Source: Armatimonadetes bacterium Uphvl-Ar2
GTDB lineage: Bacteria; Armatimonadota; Fimbriimonadia; Fimbriimonadales; Fimbriimonadaceae
Direction of reading: 5' to 3'
Length of the DNA stretch: 64,000 bases
Assembly (NCBI GenBank): GCA_002162095.1
Contig: CP021424.1
Span: 1,364,001 to 1,428,000, forward strand
Made by a program: the position numbers and the translations under genes. The notes beneath the pieces were generated by a model. It made no database searches, was not told where the DNA came from, and saw only the letters and a program-made list of their open reading frames with translations. This document shows positions 35,919 to 44,975 of this stretch, in pieces; positions within the stretch are counted from its first letter, which is position 1; each line of letters begins with the position of its first letter.

Positions 35919-36434
35919 TTAGAACCGGTAGCCGACGTAAGCACCGATGCTGGTGGCGCGGGCGCCGGCGGCATCGTCGCTGTAGATGAACGTGAGTTCA
36001 CCGAAGATGTTCGGACCAAACTCCTTGCCCACGCCGCCACGGATGGCCCACACGGTGTCGGAGCTGGTGATGTCCATGATGGCCACACCCGCGCCGGCGA
36101 ACCAATAGGTGCGACCGCCGCCGGCTTCCAGTTCCGGACCGTTGTAGAACCGCTGGTTGATCATGATCGGGAAGGCGTTACCCTTGGCACCCGAAACGCT
36201 CTTGCCAAGCCAGTCGATGGAAATGGTGGTCTCACCTTCGCCGAAAAGGGACTTTTCGAGGAAGTAGTCGAAACCGACGCCGATGAAATTGTTCACCACG
36301 TTTCGGGTAGTGCCGTCCAGCGGGTAAGCCGCGCCAACGCGAAGGGCCGCGTTGGACGGATAACCAAAGGACGAGCCTTGGGCCGGCGCGACGGCGACGA
36401 GGCCGAGGCCTGCGAGCCAAAGAGTTCGCTTCAT
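35919..36434 (-). CDS. Small outer-membrane beta-barrel-like protein
   Basis: 171 residues: signal peptide (TLWLAGLGLVAVAPAQG) then short amphipathic strands, many aromatic residues, and a C-terminal AYVGYRF ending in Phe, as in outer-membrane barrels of the OmpA/OmpW type. The ATG at 36434 is preferred over a longer frame because it begins the signal peptide (MKRT); a GGAGG lies 13 bases upstream. It has a good promoter upstream and its own terminator, so it is probably monocistronic. Confidence 0.72.
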   Translation of the reverse strand: MKRTLWLAGLGLVAVAPAQGSSFGYPSNAALRVGAAYPLDGTTRNVVNNFIGVGFDYFLEKSLFGEGETTISIDWLGKSVSGAKGNAFPIMINQRFYNGPELEAGGGRTYWFAGAGVAIMDITSSDTVWAIRGGVGKEFGPNIFGELTFIYSDDAAGARATSIGAYVGYRF

Positions 36435-36495
36435 GCTATGTTTTGATCCTCCAAATGTGGCGGGAAGCCAGCCCAAAACTCCTCTGGGCCTGGTG

Positions 36496-36525
36496 ATTCT
36501 ACTTGACCCGATGCGCTCAGGTCAA
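36496..36525 (-). promoter_or_regulatory. Promoter of the small barrel gene
   Basis: On the minus strand TTGACC (36525-36520) and TAGAAT (36501-36496) are spaced by 18 bases. The TTGACC is also one arm of a perfect inverted repeat TTGACC-N11-GGTCAA (36503-36525). Confidence 0.65.
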
Positions 36526-36539
36526 ACCGTACGCCTCGG

Positions 36540-36545
36540 TAAACT
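36540..36545 (+). promoter_or_regulatory. -10-like box (TAAACT) for glyS
   Basis: TAAACT lies 8 bases before the glyS ATG with no Shine-Dalgarno between, so transcription would start at or next to the start codon. Confidence 0.35.
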
Positions 36546-36553
36546 AAAAATCC

Positions 36554-38605
36554 ATGCCCCACTTCCTTCTTGAGATCGGTTGCGAGGAGCTTCCGGCGTC
36601 TTCTATCGTCCGGGCGAACCGTGCTTTAGCCGCCGAAATCCAGGGCATGTTGGAAGAGCGCGGGCTGGGCGTGGACGGGGTGCAGCTGTACGGCACACCG
36701 CGACGATTGATTGTGGCTTTCGATGGTTTGCTGGCGCAGCAGCCGGACCGTGAGAAGCGGAGCCGAGGACCGGCGGTGGGGGCCGCCTACGACGCCGAGG
36801 GGAAGCCGACGAAGGCGCTGGAAGGTTTTTGTCGGGGGCAAGGGGTGGATCCTGCCACGGCCGAGAGCGACGGCCAGTACGTGTGGGTGACAAAGACCGA
36901 ACCCGGCCGCCCGACGCAGGAGATTCTGGGCGAGTTGATTCCTTTGGCTCTGGAGAAGGTGCCGTTCTCGAAGACGATGCGCTGGGCGGACCTGAGCGTG
37001 CGGTTTGCGCGGCCGGTGCGGTGGATTCTGGCCGCGTTTGACGGGGAACTGGTGCCGTGCGCGTGGGCGGGGATTGCATCGGGGCTGACGAGCCGGGGGC
37101 ACCGGTTTGAGCATCCTCACCCGTTCGAGGCGCGAACCCTGGAGGATCTGGTGCGGGAACTCCGCGCACGGATGGTGGAGCCGGACCCGCAGGTGCGGAT
37201 GCAGGTGATCGCCGACCGGGCGCAGGCGGTGTGCTCCGGGACCCCGGATTTGAGCGGCGACTTGGTGGAGGAGAACGCATTTTTGACCGAGTGGCCGGAG
37301 GCGTTGGAGGGCAGCTTCCCCGACGAGTATTTGGAACTCCCGGAGCCGGTGTTGGTCACCACGATGGCCAAGCACGAGCGGTTCTTCCCGGTGCGCGATG
37401 GCGCGGGGCGGCTGATGCCCAAGTTCATCTCGATTCGCGGCGGCGGGGTGGATGAAGACGTGCGCAAAGGCAACGAATGGGTGCTGCGGGCGCGGTTTAA
37501 TGACGCCCGGTTCTTCTTCATCCAAGACCAGCGGCGGACGCTGGATGAGTTCCTCGAAGCCACCCAGGGCATGAACTTTGACGCCAAGCTGGGCACGATC
37601 CGACAGCGGGCGGACCGACTGGCCAGCCTGGCGCGTACGTTTGCGGAGGTGGCCTACGGAGCCGACGTGGCATGGGTGGCCGAGCAAGCCGGGCGATACG
37701 CCAAGGCCGACCTCACCACCGGCCTGGTGGACGAGATGGACGAACTGCAGGGCGTCATCGGCGGGGTATATGCCAAGCGGGACGGCATGAGTGCCGACGT
37801 GGCGCACGCCATTGGCACCCACTACGCCTACCAAAGCAACCTTTTGGTGGACTCGTTCGGGGCGAAAGCGGGTCTGGCCGTCACCTTAGCTGACCAAATG
37901 GATAAGTTGGCGGGATTCTTGGGCTTGGGGCGCATCCCGAGTGGCAGCAGTGACCCCCTGGGCCTGCGCCGCGCCGCCAATATCCTGATTGAGATTGCCG
38001 AGAACGGCGGCGCGCCCACCGGCTACGAAAGCCACCTGGATGCGGCCCTGGCCGCCTACGCCGCCCAAGGCGTAGAACTCGACGGCGATGGTGCGCACAA
38101 GGCGTTGAAGTCATTGATGGAGCAGCGTTACCGCTCGCGCGCCGATGATGTGCCCGCGGACTGGCTGGATGCGGCGATGGGCGATGGGCAGGACTTGCTG
38201 AACCCGCTGGTCATCCAATTCCGGGTGCTCATGGCTCGAGAGCTGGCGGGCGAGCCCGAGTTGCTCAGCACGCTTTCGCGCCCGCTCAACCTCTGGTCAG
38301 CCGCACAGAAGCAGGGTCTGAACGGATCGGAAGGCACCGCCGACCTGCAAAGCGCCGAAGGCGAGCAACTCCGCCAGCAGGCCACCCAAGCGGCGGCGGG
38401 GCTCAACGAAGCCTACGAGCGAAGGGATGCGGCGGCGGTGAAGGCGGCCTTCGTGGCCCTCGCTACGCCGATCCATCAGTTCTTTGAGTCCACGATGGTG
38501 ATGGCCGAGGACACCCAAGTGCGGGATGCGCGGCTGGCGCTGTTGCGCCAGATCACGGAGATGATCCGCCCGGCCGGCGACATCACCAAGATCATCGCGG
38601 GTTAG
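36554..38605 (+). CDS. glyS: Glycine-tRNA ligase beta subunit
   Basis: 683 residues matching GlyS of the bacterial alpha2beta2 glycyl-tRNA synthetase: start LLEIGCEELPA, GPAVGAAYD, FISIRGG, NEWVLRARFNDARFFF and the HD-like and anticodon-binding regions toward the C-terminus. It binds and helps charge tRNA-Gly together with GlyQ. The alpha-subunit gene, normally just upstream, is missing from the window. The stop overlaps the galM stop (TTAG at 38602-38605). Confidence 0.95.
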   Translation: MPHFLLEIGCEELPASSIVRANRALAAEIQGMLEERGLGVDGVQLYGTPRRLIVAFDGLLAQQPDREKRSRGPAVGAAYDAEGKPTKALEGFCRGQGVDPATAESDGQYVWVTKTEPGRPTQEILGELIPLALEKVPFSKTMRWADLSVRFARPVRWILAAFDGELVPCAWAGIASGLTSRGHRFEHPHPFEARTLEDLVRELRARMVEPDPQVRMQVIADRAQAVCSGTPDLSGDLVEENAFLTEWPEALEGSFPDEYLELPEPVLVTTMAKHERFFPVRDGAGRLMPKFISIRGGGVDEDVRKGNEWVLRARFNDARFFFIQDQRRTLDEFLEATQGMNFDAKLGTIRQRADRLASLARTFAEVAYGADVAWVAEQAGRYAKADLTTGLVDEMDELQGVIGGVYAKRDGMSADVAHAIGTHYAYQSNLLVDSFGAKAGLAVTLADQMDKLAGFLGLGRIPSGSSDPLGLRRAANILIEIAENGGAPTGYESHLDAALAAYAAQGVELDGDGAHKALKSLMEQRYRSRADDVPADWLDAAMGDGQDLLNPLVIQFRVLMARELAGEPELLSTLSRPLNLWSAAQKQGLNGSEGTADLQSAEGEQLRQQATQAAAGLNEAYERRDAAAVKAAFVALATPIHQFFESTMVMAEDTQVRDARLALLRQITEMIRPAGDITKIIAG

Positions 38606-39672
38606 TCCAGCGGGCGGAAGGCGTACTCCGTGCGGTGCAGATAGACCTGCCCCGGGCGGAGGCATGCGCTGGGGAACGAAGGCACGTTCGGGGCGTTGGG
38701 GAAGTTTTGGGCTTCCAGGCACACCCCGTCATACTTGCGCCACGGGCCGCAATCTAGCACCACACTGGTGTAGATTTGTAGCCCCGCTTGGTCAGTGCTC
38801 ATGGTCATGGCCACGCCGGATTCGGGGTTGGTCAGCCAGGCCACACTGCGCATTTGGCCGGGGGTGCCGTTGAGCACATAGTTGTGGTCTAGGCCGCCTT
38901 GGATGAGGTGGCCGTGGGGGTCGGGGGACTGGTAGAGGTCGCCTAGGCGGGTGGTGCTTCTCAAATCGAGAGGCGTGCCTGCCAGCGAGGCGATTTCGCC
39001 GCGTGGAATCATGTCAGCGCTCACCGGGGTGTAAGCCTCGGCGTCCACTCGCAACTGCAGGTCAAGCGTATGGCCCGTGCGCGCCGCGCCGAGGTCAAAG
39101 TAAGAGTGTTGGGTCAGGTTGACCATGGTGGCCGCTGTGGCAGTGGCCACATATTCGATCTCCCAGGTGCCGTCTTCAGTCCAGCGGTAGGTGGTGGTGG
39201 CGTGAAGTTCGCCCGGGTAGTTCTCCTCGCCCGCCGGGCTCGTGTAGTCCAGGCGCACGCCGAGGGTGTCGCCTTCGGAGAAGGGCTCGGCCCTCCACAT
39301 GCGTTGGTCAAAACCCACGTTTCCACCGTGCAGGTGGCACGGAACCTCACCGGGCTGGTCGTTGGTGGCGAGCTGATATGCCACCCCATCTACCAGGAAC
39401 CGCCCGGCTTCAATGCGGTTGGCAAATCGACCCGCAATCGCACCGAGGTAGCTGCGGGCCGCTAAGTAGTCCGAGGGGGCCGGCAGGTCCAGCACCATGT
39501 TTTGCAGGCCGCTGGCCTTGGTCGGCACCTGGATTTTGGTGACGATCCCGCCGAGGTCGGAAATCACGAGCTCGCAGCCGTTGGGGAAAGTCAGCGTGAT
39601 CAGGTGCGCAGTCCGGCCATCCGGTAACTGACCCCACTCCTTCACCTCAATGCGACCGGCCATGCGATTCAT
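38602..39672 (-). CDS. galM: Aldose 1-epimerase (galactose mutarotase)
   Basis: 356 residues. GalM interconverts alpha and beta anomers of aldoses such as galactose. The substrate segment GRFANRIEAGRF and the catalytic His in NLTQHSYFDLG are visible, with GLDHNYVL and a late EAQNFPNAPN motif carrying the catalytic glutamate. ATG 39672 is used; ATG 39663 (MAGRIEV) is equally possible. It is divergent from the YHS lipoprotein gene. Confidence 0.92.
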   Translation of the reverse strand: MNRMAGRIEVKEWGQLPDGRTAHLITLTFPNGCELVISDLGGIVTKIQVPTKASGLQNMVLDLPAPSDYLAARSYLGAIAGRFANRIEAGRFLVDGVAYQLATNDQPGEVPCHLHGGNVGFDQRMWRAEPFSEGDTLGVRLDYTSPAGEENYPGELHATTTYRWTEDGTWEIEYVATATAATMVNLTQHSYFDLGAARTGHTLDLQLRVDAEAYTPVSADMIPRGEIASLAGTPLDLRSTTRLGDLYQSPDPHGHLIQGGLDHNYVLNGTPGQMRSVAWLTNPESGVAMTMSTDQAGLQIYTSVVLDCGPWRKYDGVCLEAQNFPNAPNVPSFPSACLRPGQVYLHRTEYAFRPLD

Positions 39673-39710
39673 TTTGAACTTGAATGGAACGCCCGAGGGA
39701 GAAGAGTTGT

Positions 39711-39718
39711 TATTATAG
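39711..39718. promoter_or_regulatory. Overlapping divergent -10 boxes of galM and the YHS gene
   Basis: TATTAT on the plus strand (39711-39716) lies 7 bases before the lipoprotein ATG. TATAAT on the minus strand (39718-39713) lies 40 bases before the galM ATG. The two boxes overlap by four bases. Confidence 0.4.
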
Positions 39719-39723
39719 GTACG

Positions 39724-40062
39724 ATGAAATTATTCATTGGTAGTTTGTTGGCGCTTGTTATGGGTGCCGCTCTCGTTGGCTGCTCGCCGGCGGCTCCGGC
39801 GGAAGAAGGTACGACCCCGCCCGCCACGACGGGCTCGGGCGAGACCAGCAAGACCGAAGGTGGAGCCACGGCCGAGCCGGTGGCCTTTAAGAAGGACGGC
39901 AAGCTCTGGTGCCCGGTGATGGACTCGGAAGTGGAAAGTGCCGAGAAGGCCGTGGGCTACCAAGACGTGGACGGCGTTCGTTACTACTTCTGTTGCGCGG
40001 GCTGCCCCGAGCCGTTCAAGGAAGATCCGAACAAGTACATCAGCAAGTTCCCCAAGTCCTGA
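39724..40062 (+). CDS. Lipoprotein with YHS/TRASH-like metal-binding domain
   Basis: 112 residues. A signal ending in the lipobox ALVGC gives a lipid-anchored protein. After a Thr/Glu/Pro linker, the C-terminal ~55 residues are a YHS-type domain: LWCPVMD, then GVRYYFCCAGCPEPF. The CPVM and CCAGC cysteines are typical metal ligands of YHS/TRASH domains linked to copper and other metal handling. It has its own terminator downstream. Confidence 0.85.
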   Translation: MKLFIGSLLALVMGAALVGCSPAAPAEEGTTPPATTGSGETSKTEGGATAEPVAFKKDGKLWCPVMDSEVESAEKAVGYQDVDGVRYYFCCAGCPEPFKEDPNKYISKFPKS

Positions 40063-40096
40063 CGGCTCGCATCGAGTCCGCAAGGATCATCCTCAT

Positions 40097-40133
40097 CAAC
40101 CCCGGTGGCTTTCCGCCGGGGTTGCTTCTTTTT
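40097..40133 (+). terminator. Terminator after the YHS lipoprotein gene
   Basis: A 12-bp stem with one wobble (40097-40108 with 40113-40124) and a 4-base loop is followed by CTTCTTTTT. Confidence 0.88.
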
Positions 40134-40177
40134 GGGTCTGGTGTCGCCGGAATGCCTCGCCAGAGCGTCTAAGAGAT

Positions 40178-40552
40178 ATGTCACGGCGCCCCGCTCGTAA
40201 CGTATTCGGCGAACCGCTCCAGAGTTGCTCGGTGATGCCCATGACGGGCTACTGGCGCGATGGCTGCTGCGAATCCGGCCCCGAAGACTTAAGCATGCAC
40301 ACCGTGTGCGCGGTGATGACAGCCGAGTTCTTGGCCTTCTCCGTCACGATGGGGAACGACCTGACTAGCCCGCGTCCGGAATACGGATTTCCGGGGCTGC
40401 GCCCGGGCGACCGCTGGTGCCTGAGTGTGATGCGCTGGGCCGAGGCTCTGGAAAATGATGTGGCCCCGCCGGTCGTTTTGAATGCGACCCACGAGGCCTG
40501 TCTTGAGTTTGTGGAAGCGCAAGCTCTGTTAGAGCACGCGCTTCCGGTTTAA
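40178..40552 (+). CDS. DUF2237 family protein
   Basis: 124 residues with the DUF2237 pattern: NVFGEPL, PMTGYWRDGCC, GPEDLSMHTVCAVMT, FSVTMGNDL, PEYGFPGLRPGDRWCL and APPVVLNATHEACLE. The family is widespread and short; its function is not known, though the conserved Cys, His and Asp suggest an enzyme or metal site. ATG 40178 is chosen for agreement with the family start; the longer frame upstream reads through the terminator. It is convergent with the peptidase gene, overlapping by 4 bases. Confidence 0.88.
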   Translation: MSRRPARNVFGEPLQSCSVMPMTGYWRDGCCESGPEDLSMHTVCAVMTAEFLAFSVTMGNDLTSPRPEYGFPGLRPGDRWCLSVMRWAEALENDVAPPVVLNATHEACLEFVEAQALLEHALPV

Positions 40553-42159
40553 CCGCGCGCGTTCGGGTTGGTGGTGCCCGCCGCCCGGGGAGAGACCGGC
40601 GTGTTGGCGGTCTCCCACAGAATGGCCAGAATCGCACGGCTGACGATTTCGAGTTGCTCGAAATCAATCAGCTCAATCTCATCGGACACTTGGTGATAGT
40701 CCGCGTGCGTTCCTCCAAAGAAGAATGCGGCAGGGATGCCCACTTCGGCGAACGGGTAGTGGTCGCTGCGCGCCCAGAAGCGGTTCGGGTCGTTCGGGTC
40801 ATCGTAACGCTGGTCCAGGTTGAGCTTTTGGTAGCTATCGTTCACTCGGTTCATTAGCGAGCTGAGGGCGGGGCTAAACACTTTCGGTCCAATCAAGAAG
40901 ATTTGCCCTTTGTTGACCAGGCTTTGGTTGGCGGGGACATCCGGGCTCGTTTCCTTTGTGCGGCCGATCATGTCGATGGTAAACATCGCCGCGGTCTTGC
41001 TGAGGTCTACCGTGGGGTTGGCGACGAATTCTCGCGAGCCAAGCAGGCCGCGTTCTTCGCCGGTGAACCAGATGAACAGGATGGAACGCTTCGGCTTCAC
41101 CGGGTTCTTGGCAATCGCCTCGGCCATGTTGAGAAGGGCCACCGTGCCGCTTCCGTCGTCGTCTGCCCCGTTGAAGATGCCGTCTTGGCCGGCCGGCACT
41201 TCACGCATTCCCACGTGGTCGTAGTGCGCACCAAGGATAACAGTTTCGGCCTTTAGTGTGGGGTCAGTGCCCGGGATCAGCCCGCATACGTTGTGCGAGA
41301 CGCTTTCTTGAGTATCCACTTGGATCGCAGCGCTCACTTCGGCGCGGAAAGCCTTGGTCTTTAGCAGTTCCGGGGTCACCGTGGCCCCCATGAGGGCATC
41401 GGCATCGAGACCGGAACCGGAGAGCAGGGCAGTGGCTCCGGCGGGGCCAAGGCTGAGGGCGGGGACACCCGGTTGCGGTCGTCCGGGGCGCATTTGTCCG
41501 GCTTCCGATCGCGATCGGCGCTGCGTCCAGTTGGGGGAGCCTGCGCGGCGATCCAGCATGATCACGCCGGCGGCGCCTTCGGCCCGTGCCACCAGGGCCG
41601 GGGTCTCGTAGTCAGTGCCCGGTCGGCCGCGTAGACCGGCGGGAGCGGCTCCGGCCACCGCGACGATGGTCTTGCCCTTCAGATCAAGTCCGGCGTAGGG
41701 GTTGTCGCCGTTCGGCACGCGATAGCCGTGGCCCACAAAAACGAGGTCGCCCGAAAGCTGGCCCGGCTGGGTATCGGCGATATAGTCTTCGCCGTACACC
41801 AGGGCCTTGCCGTTGACGCTGACCTTGGTACCGTCCGGCACCACCCGGCTCGACGTCATTGGGAGCGGGTGGAAATAGGTGCCGTCCACGCCGCCCGGCT
41901 GCACGCCCCACTGCTTGAGGTGGCTGACGATGTACTTGGCCGCGAGCTGTAAGCCGCGCGAGCCTGTGTCTCGGCCTTCGAGCAGGTCACTGGCGATGAA
42001 TTCCATGTGGGCCCGCAGCTTGACGCGGTCCACGACTTCAACGGGCGCCCCGTTGGGAGCGGCCTGGGCGAAAACCAACGAGGGGGCGAGACACGCCCCG
42101 GCGAGAGTGGCCACCAAGAGACGGCGCTGAACGACAGCAAATCGCAACATTCTCTGCAT
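40549..42159 (-). CDS. Exported M28-family zinc aminopeptidase with PA domain
   Basis: About 536 residues with a signal peptide ending FAQA. A PA insert (TPALVARAEGAAGVIML) lies in the middle, then the M28 catalytic motifs: HYDHVG, GADDDGSG, the catalytic pair in GEERGLLGS, and a late zinc ligand near DYHQVSDE. It is a secreted or periplasmic peptidase of the aminopeptidase/glutamate-carboxypeptidase-like type. ATG 42159 (MQRMLRF) is chosen to give a normal signal peptide rather than the longer upstream frame. Confidence 0.88.
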   Translation of the reverse strand: MQRMLRFAVVQRRLLVATLAGACLAPSLVFAQAAPNGAPVEVVDRVKLRAHMEFIASDLLEGRDTGSRGLQLAAKYIVSHLKQWGVQPGGVDGTYFHPLPMTSSRVVPDGTKVSVNGKALVYGEDYIADTQPGQLSGDLVFVGHGYRVPNGDNPYAGLDLKGKTIVAVAGAAPAGLRGRPGTDYETPALVARAEGAAGVIMLDRRAGSPNWTQRRSRSEAGQMRPGRPQPGVPALSLGPAGATALLSGSGLDADALMGATVTPELLKTKAFRAEVSAAIQVDTQESVSHNVCGLIPGTDPTLKAETVILGAHYDHVGMREVPAGQDGIFNGADDDGSGTVALLNMAEAIAKNPVKPKRSILFIWFTGEERGLLGSREFVANPTVDLSKTAAMFTIDMIGRTKETSPDVPANQSLVNKGQIFLIGPKVFSPALSSLMNRVNDSYQKLNLDQRYDDPNDPNRFWARSDHYPFAEVGIPAAFFFGGTHADYHQVSDEIELIDFEQLEIVSRAILAILWETANTPVSPRAAGTTNPNARG

Positions 42160-42240
42160 ATTACGCGAAGGAGGATCGAAATCGTTTCCTACTGACATGA
42201 GATTTTGTGTCGGGGGCCGTCGGGTCTTTTGCGCATACAG

Positions 42241-42270
42241 TTGCATGAATCTGCAAGATGTGCATATAAT
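42241..42270 (+). promoter_or_regulatory. argR promoter with palindrome (candidate ArgR operator)
   Basis: TTGCAT (42241-42246) and TATAAT (42265-42270) are 18 bases apart and the ATG is 9 bases after TATAAT. A perfect inverted repeat TTGCA-N6-TGCAA (42241-42256) overlays the -35. ArgR binds AT-rich palindromic ARG boxes, so autoregulation of the arginine operon at this site is plausible. Confidence 0.6.
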
Positions 42271-42279
42271 GAGCATAGT

Positions 42280-42717
42280 ATGGCGATTTTATCCGAGCAG
42301 CGCCGCGAAGTGATCCGGCGGCTCCTGGCTTCGGGGCAAGTGAAAGCCCAGGACGATTTGGTGCGGATGCTGAAGGCGCAGGGCTATTCGGCCACGCAGA
42401 GCAGCATTTCGCGCGACCTGCGGAGCCTGGGCGCGGTGCGCCAGAACGGGCGCTACGTGTTGCCCAGCCGCGTGAGTTTGCCCTTGGGTTTAGATCGGTC
42501 GTGCGTGGTCGCGATTTTGCCCGCCGGGCCGCATATGCTGGTGGTGCGCACCACCATTGGGAGCGCCACCCGCCTCGCCCTAGAAGTGGATAATCAAGGC
42601 TGGGAAGAGGTCGTCGGCACCGTGGCCGGGGACGATACGATCTTCATCGCCACCCCCGATGCCGGGGCGCAAACGGTGCTGATGAAGCGCCTTCTGCCCG
42701 GGGTTGACCGTGGCTAA
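42280..42717 (+). CDS. argR: Arginine repressor ArgR
   Basis: 145 residues. The N-terminal winged-helix domain carries SEQRREVIRRLL and ATQSSISRDLRSLG (ArgR DNA recognition). The C-terminal half has the arginine-binding/hexamerisation core RTTIGSATRLALEVD and VGTVAGDDTIFIATPD. It controls arginine biosynthesis in response to arginine. It is the first gene of the arg operon and overlaps argG by 8 bases. It lacks a Shine-Dalgarno, and its -10 is only 9 bases upstream. Confidence 0.93.
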   Translation: MAILSEQRREVIRRLLASGQVKAQDDLVRMLKAQGYSATQSSISRDLRSLGAVRQNGRYVLPSRVSLPLGLDRSCVVAILPAGPHMLVVRTTIGSATRLALEVDNQGWEEVVGTVAGDDTIFIATPDAGAQTVLMKRLLPGVDRG

Positions 42718-43915
42718 GCCCATCATCCTGGCCTACAGCGGCGGGCTCGACACCAGTTGGTGCATCCCGCATCTCATCGGCGAAGGGTGGGAGGTCATCA
42801 CGGTCACGGTGGACGTGGGCGGGATGTCGGATGCCGAGCGCGAAGACCTGGCCGAACGGGCGCAGAAGCTCGGGGCCATCAGCCACCACTTTGTGGATGC
42901 GCGGGCTGCATTTTATGCAACGACCTTGCGATTCTTGATTGCGGGGAACGTGCGCCGAGGCGGCGTGTATCCGCTGTGCGTGGGCGCAGAGCGATTCTTA
43001 CAAGCGCAAATGGTGGCCGAATTTGCCAACCAAGCGGGCGCCTCGGCCATTGGCCACGGCTGCACGGCGGCGGGCAACGATCAGGTGCGATTCGAGACCG
43101 CCCTGCGCGCCCTGGCACCGGGGATGGAGATCGTGGCGCCGATCCGCGACCTCACGCCCTCCCGCTCCCAGCAAGTCGAGGATTTGCAGCGGCTGGGGAT
43201 GCCCGTGCCGAAGCACGGCGCGGCCTATTCCATCAACTCCGGCCTGTGGGGCGTGACGATTGGGGGTACTGAAACCACCACTAGTGACGGCCAAGTGCCG
43301 GAGCATGCGTGGGTGCGCACGCAGGGCGCCTTTGCCAACCCGAAGGCGCCAACCAAGATCACTTTGACCTTTAAGGAGGGCCAGCCCACCCACGTGGACG
43401 GCGTGGCGATGGAGCCGGTGGCGCTGATTGAACATGTGGATGCCCTGGCCGCGGGCTACGGAATTGGGCGCGGGGTGCATCTCGGCGACACGGTACTGGG
43501 TGTGAAGGGGCGCGTGGCGTTCGAGGCCCCCGCCGCCACGGTGCTGATTGAATCGCACCGCGAACTGGAAAAGCTGGTGCTTACCGGCCGCCAGCAAGCA
43601 ATGAAGGATGCGGCCGCCCGAAACTACGGCGACTGGCTGCACGAGGGGCACTTCCTGGACCCGGCCTGCCGCGACATCGAGGCCCTGCTGACCCAAAGCC
43701 AAACCCGCGTGTCTGGTGAGGTGGTGGTGACCTTGCGCACGGGCAGCCTGTTTGTGGAGGGTGTGAGCTCGCCCTATTCGCTGATGGCGGCCAGCGGGAG
43801 CACCTACGGCGAGGCAGCGAAGGACTGGACCCCGACGGATGCGGCGGGCTTCAGCCGCTTGGTGGCCTTGCCGAGCATCTTGGCGGCGCGTGCGGGTGCG
43901 CGAGCCCAGTCATGA
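42710..43915 (+). CDS. argG: Argininosuccinate synthase
   Basis: 401 residues. It joins citrulline and aspartate using ATP. AYSGGLDTSW is the ATP pyrophosphatase motif; GHGCTAAGNDQVRF is the citrulline/aspartate site (TAAGNDQ rather than the usual TGKGNDQ). The segment GLWGVTIGGTETT resembles the Bacteroidetes-type ArgG branch. GTG 42710 (MAKPIILAYSGG) is preferred over TTG 42704. It overlaps argR by 8 bases and the next gene by 4. Confidence 0.93.
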   Translation: MAKPIILAYSGGLDTSWCIPHLIGEGWEVITVTVDVGGMSDAEREDLAERAQKLGAISHHFVDARAAFYATTLRFLIAGNVRRGGVYPLCVGAERFLQAQMVAEFANQAGASAIGHGCTAAGNDQVRFETALRALAPGMEIVAPIRDLTPSRSQQVEDLQRLGMPVPKHGAAYSINSGLWGVTIGGTETTTSDGQVPEHAWVRTQGAFANPKAPTKITLTFKEGQPTHVDGVAMEPVALIEHVDALAAGYGIGRGVHLGDTVLGVKGRVAFEAPAATVLIESHRELEKLVLTGRQQAMKDAAARNYGDWLHEGHFLDPACRDIEALLTQSQTRVSGEVVVTLRTGSLFVEGVSSPYSLMAASGSTYGEAAKDWTPTDAAGFSRLVALPSILAARAGARAQS

Positions 43916-44975
43916 GGCCGCTGCACCTGGACAAGATTGCGAGCGTGACTCGCAACTGCGCCCTGGACCGCGACGTGCGGGTGGGGGATGAATATCCCTG
44001 CCGCGAAGGCGACGTGATTGCGGTGCGGATCCTTTCGCGCAAGGGCACCTACAATCAGTTGGAGTTGGTGAGCGGACGGTTTTCGAACCTGAAGCCCGGC
44101 GACACTGTGGCAGGGGCGCTGGGGCATCGCCGCGCCTTGCAGGGATACGCGGGGCATATCCCGAGCGAAATCAAGACCGGCGACACGCTGCAAATGCTGA
44201 ACATGGGTGGCGTCATTGGGGTGTGCACCTCGTTTTCGCCCGAAGTCGGCCCGCCGTTTGAGTGCGAAGTGCTGGGGCAAGTGTTGTCGTTCCCATTTTT
44301 GGGTCAGCGCGTGGGGGAACCGGCCAATATCGGTCGCCAAGCCGGGACCCTGCGAGAGAAGATTGCCGGGGGGATTCCGCCGGTGCTGGCGATTGTGGGC
44401 ACCTGCATGAACAGCGGCAAAACCGCAGCCTGCGCGAGCTTGATCCAAGAATTTGCGCGGCAGGGCCTGCAGGTGGCGGCGGCCAAGGTGACGGGCGTGA
44501 GCCTGATGCGCGATACCCTGGCCATGGTGGACGCGGGCGCCCGCACGGCCGCGAGCTTTACGGAACTTGGCATTGTGACGACGCAAAGATCGAATGCGGC
44601 TTCCATCACACGGACGCTTTTGGCCCAACTTGCCGAAGGTTCGCCGGACTTGATCGTGTTGGAATTGGGCGATGGCCTGATGGGGGACTACGGCGTGGAC
44701 GCGATCCTGGAGGCCGCCGATATCAAGGCCACCGTGGGGGCGTTGGTGCTGGCGGCGAGCGACCCCGTGGGGCGTGGGGCGGCGTGAAGTTGCTGCAGGA
44801 TCGTTTTGGTTACCCGGTGGCGGCCATCACGGGCCCGTGTACGGACAATAGCGCGGGCGTGGATAACGTGGAGGCCGCGACGGGCTGCGTGGCGCTGAAT
44901 GCGCGCTTGGAATCCGAAGCCCTGGCCGCGCACCTCATGAAGACCCTGGGCTTGGGCGCGGGGGTGGTTTCTTGA
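43912..44975 (+). CDS. P-loop protein of unknown function in the arg operon, frameshifted
   Basis: The first frame ends at 44787 (GALVLAASDPVGRGAA), but adding one G in the run at 44769-44772 joins it to a frame continuing GVKLLQDRFGYPVAAITGP to 44975, giving about 354 residues. An N-terminal beta-rich part (REGDVIAVRIL) is followed near residue 165 by a Walker A motif, GTCMNSGKTA, then a Walker-B-like VLELGDG. It resembles P-loop (DUF1611/BioD-like) proteins, but the role is unknown. Its place between argG and argC, with overlaps on both sides, argues for a step or control function in arginine synthesis. Confidence 0.7.
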
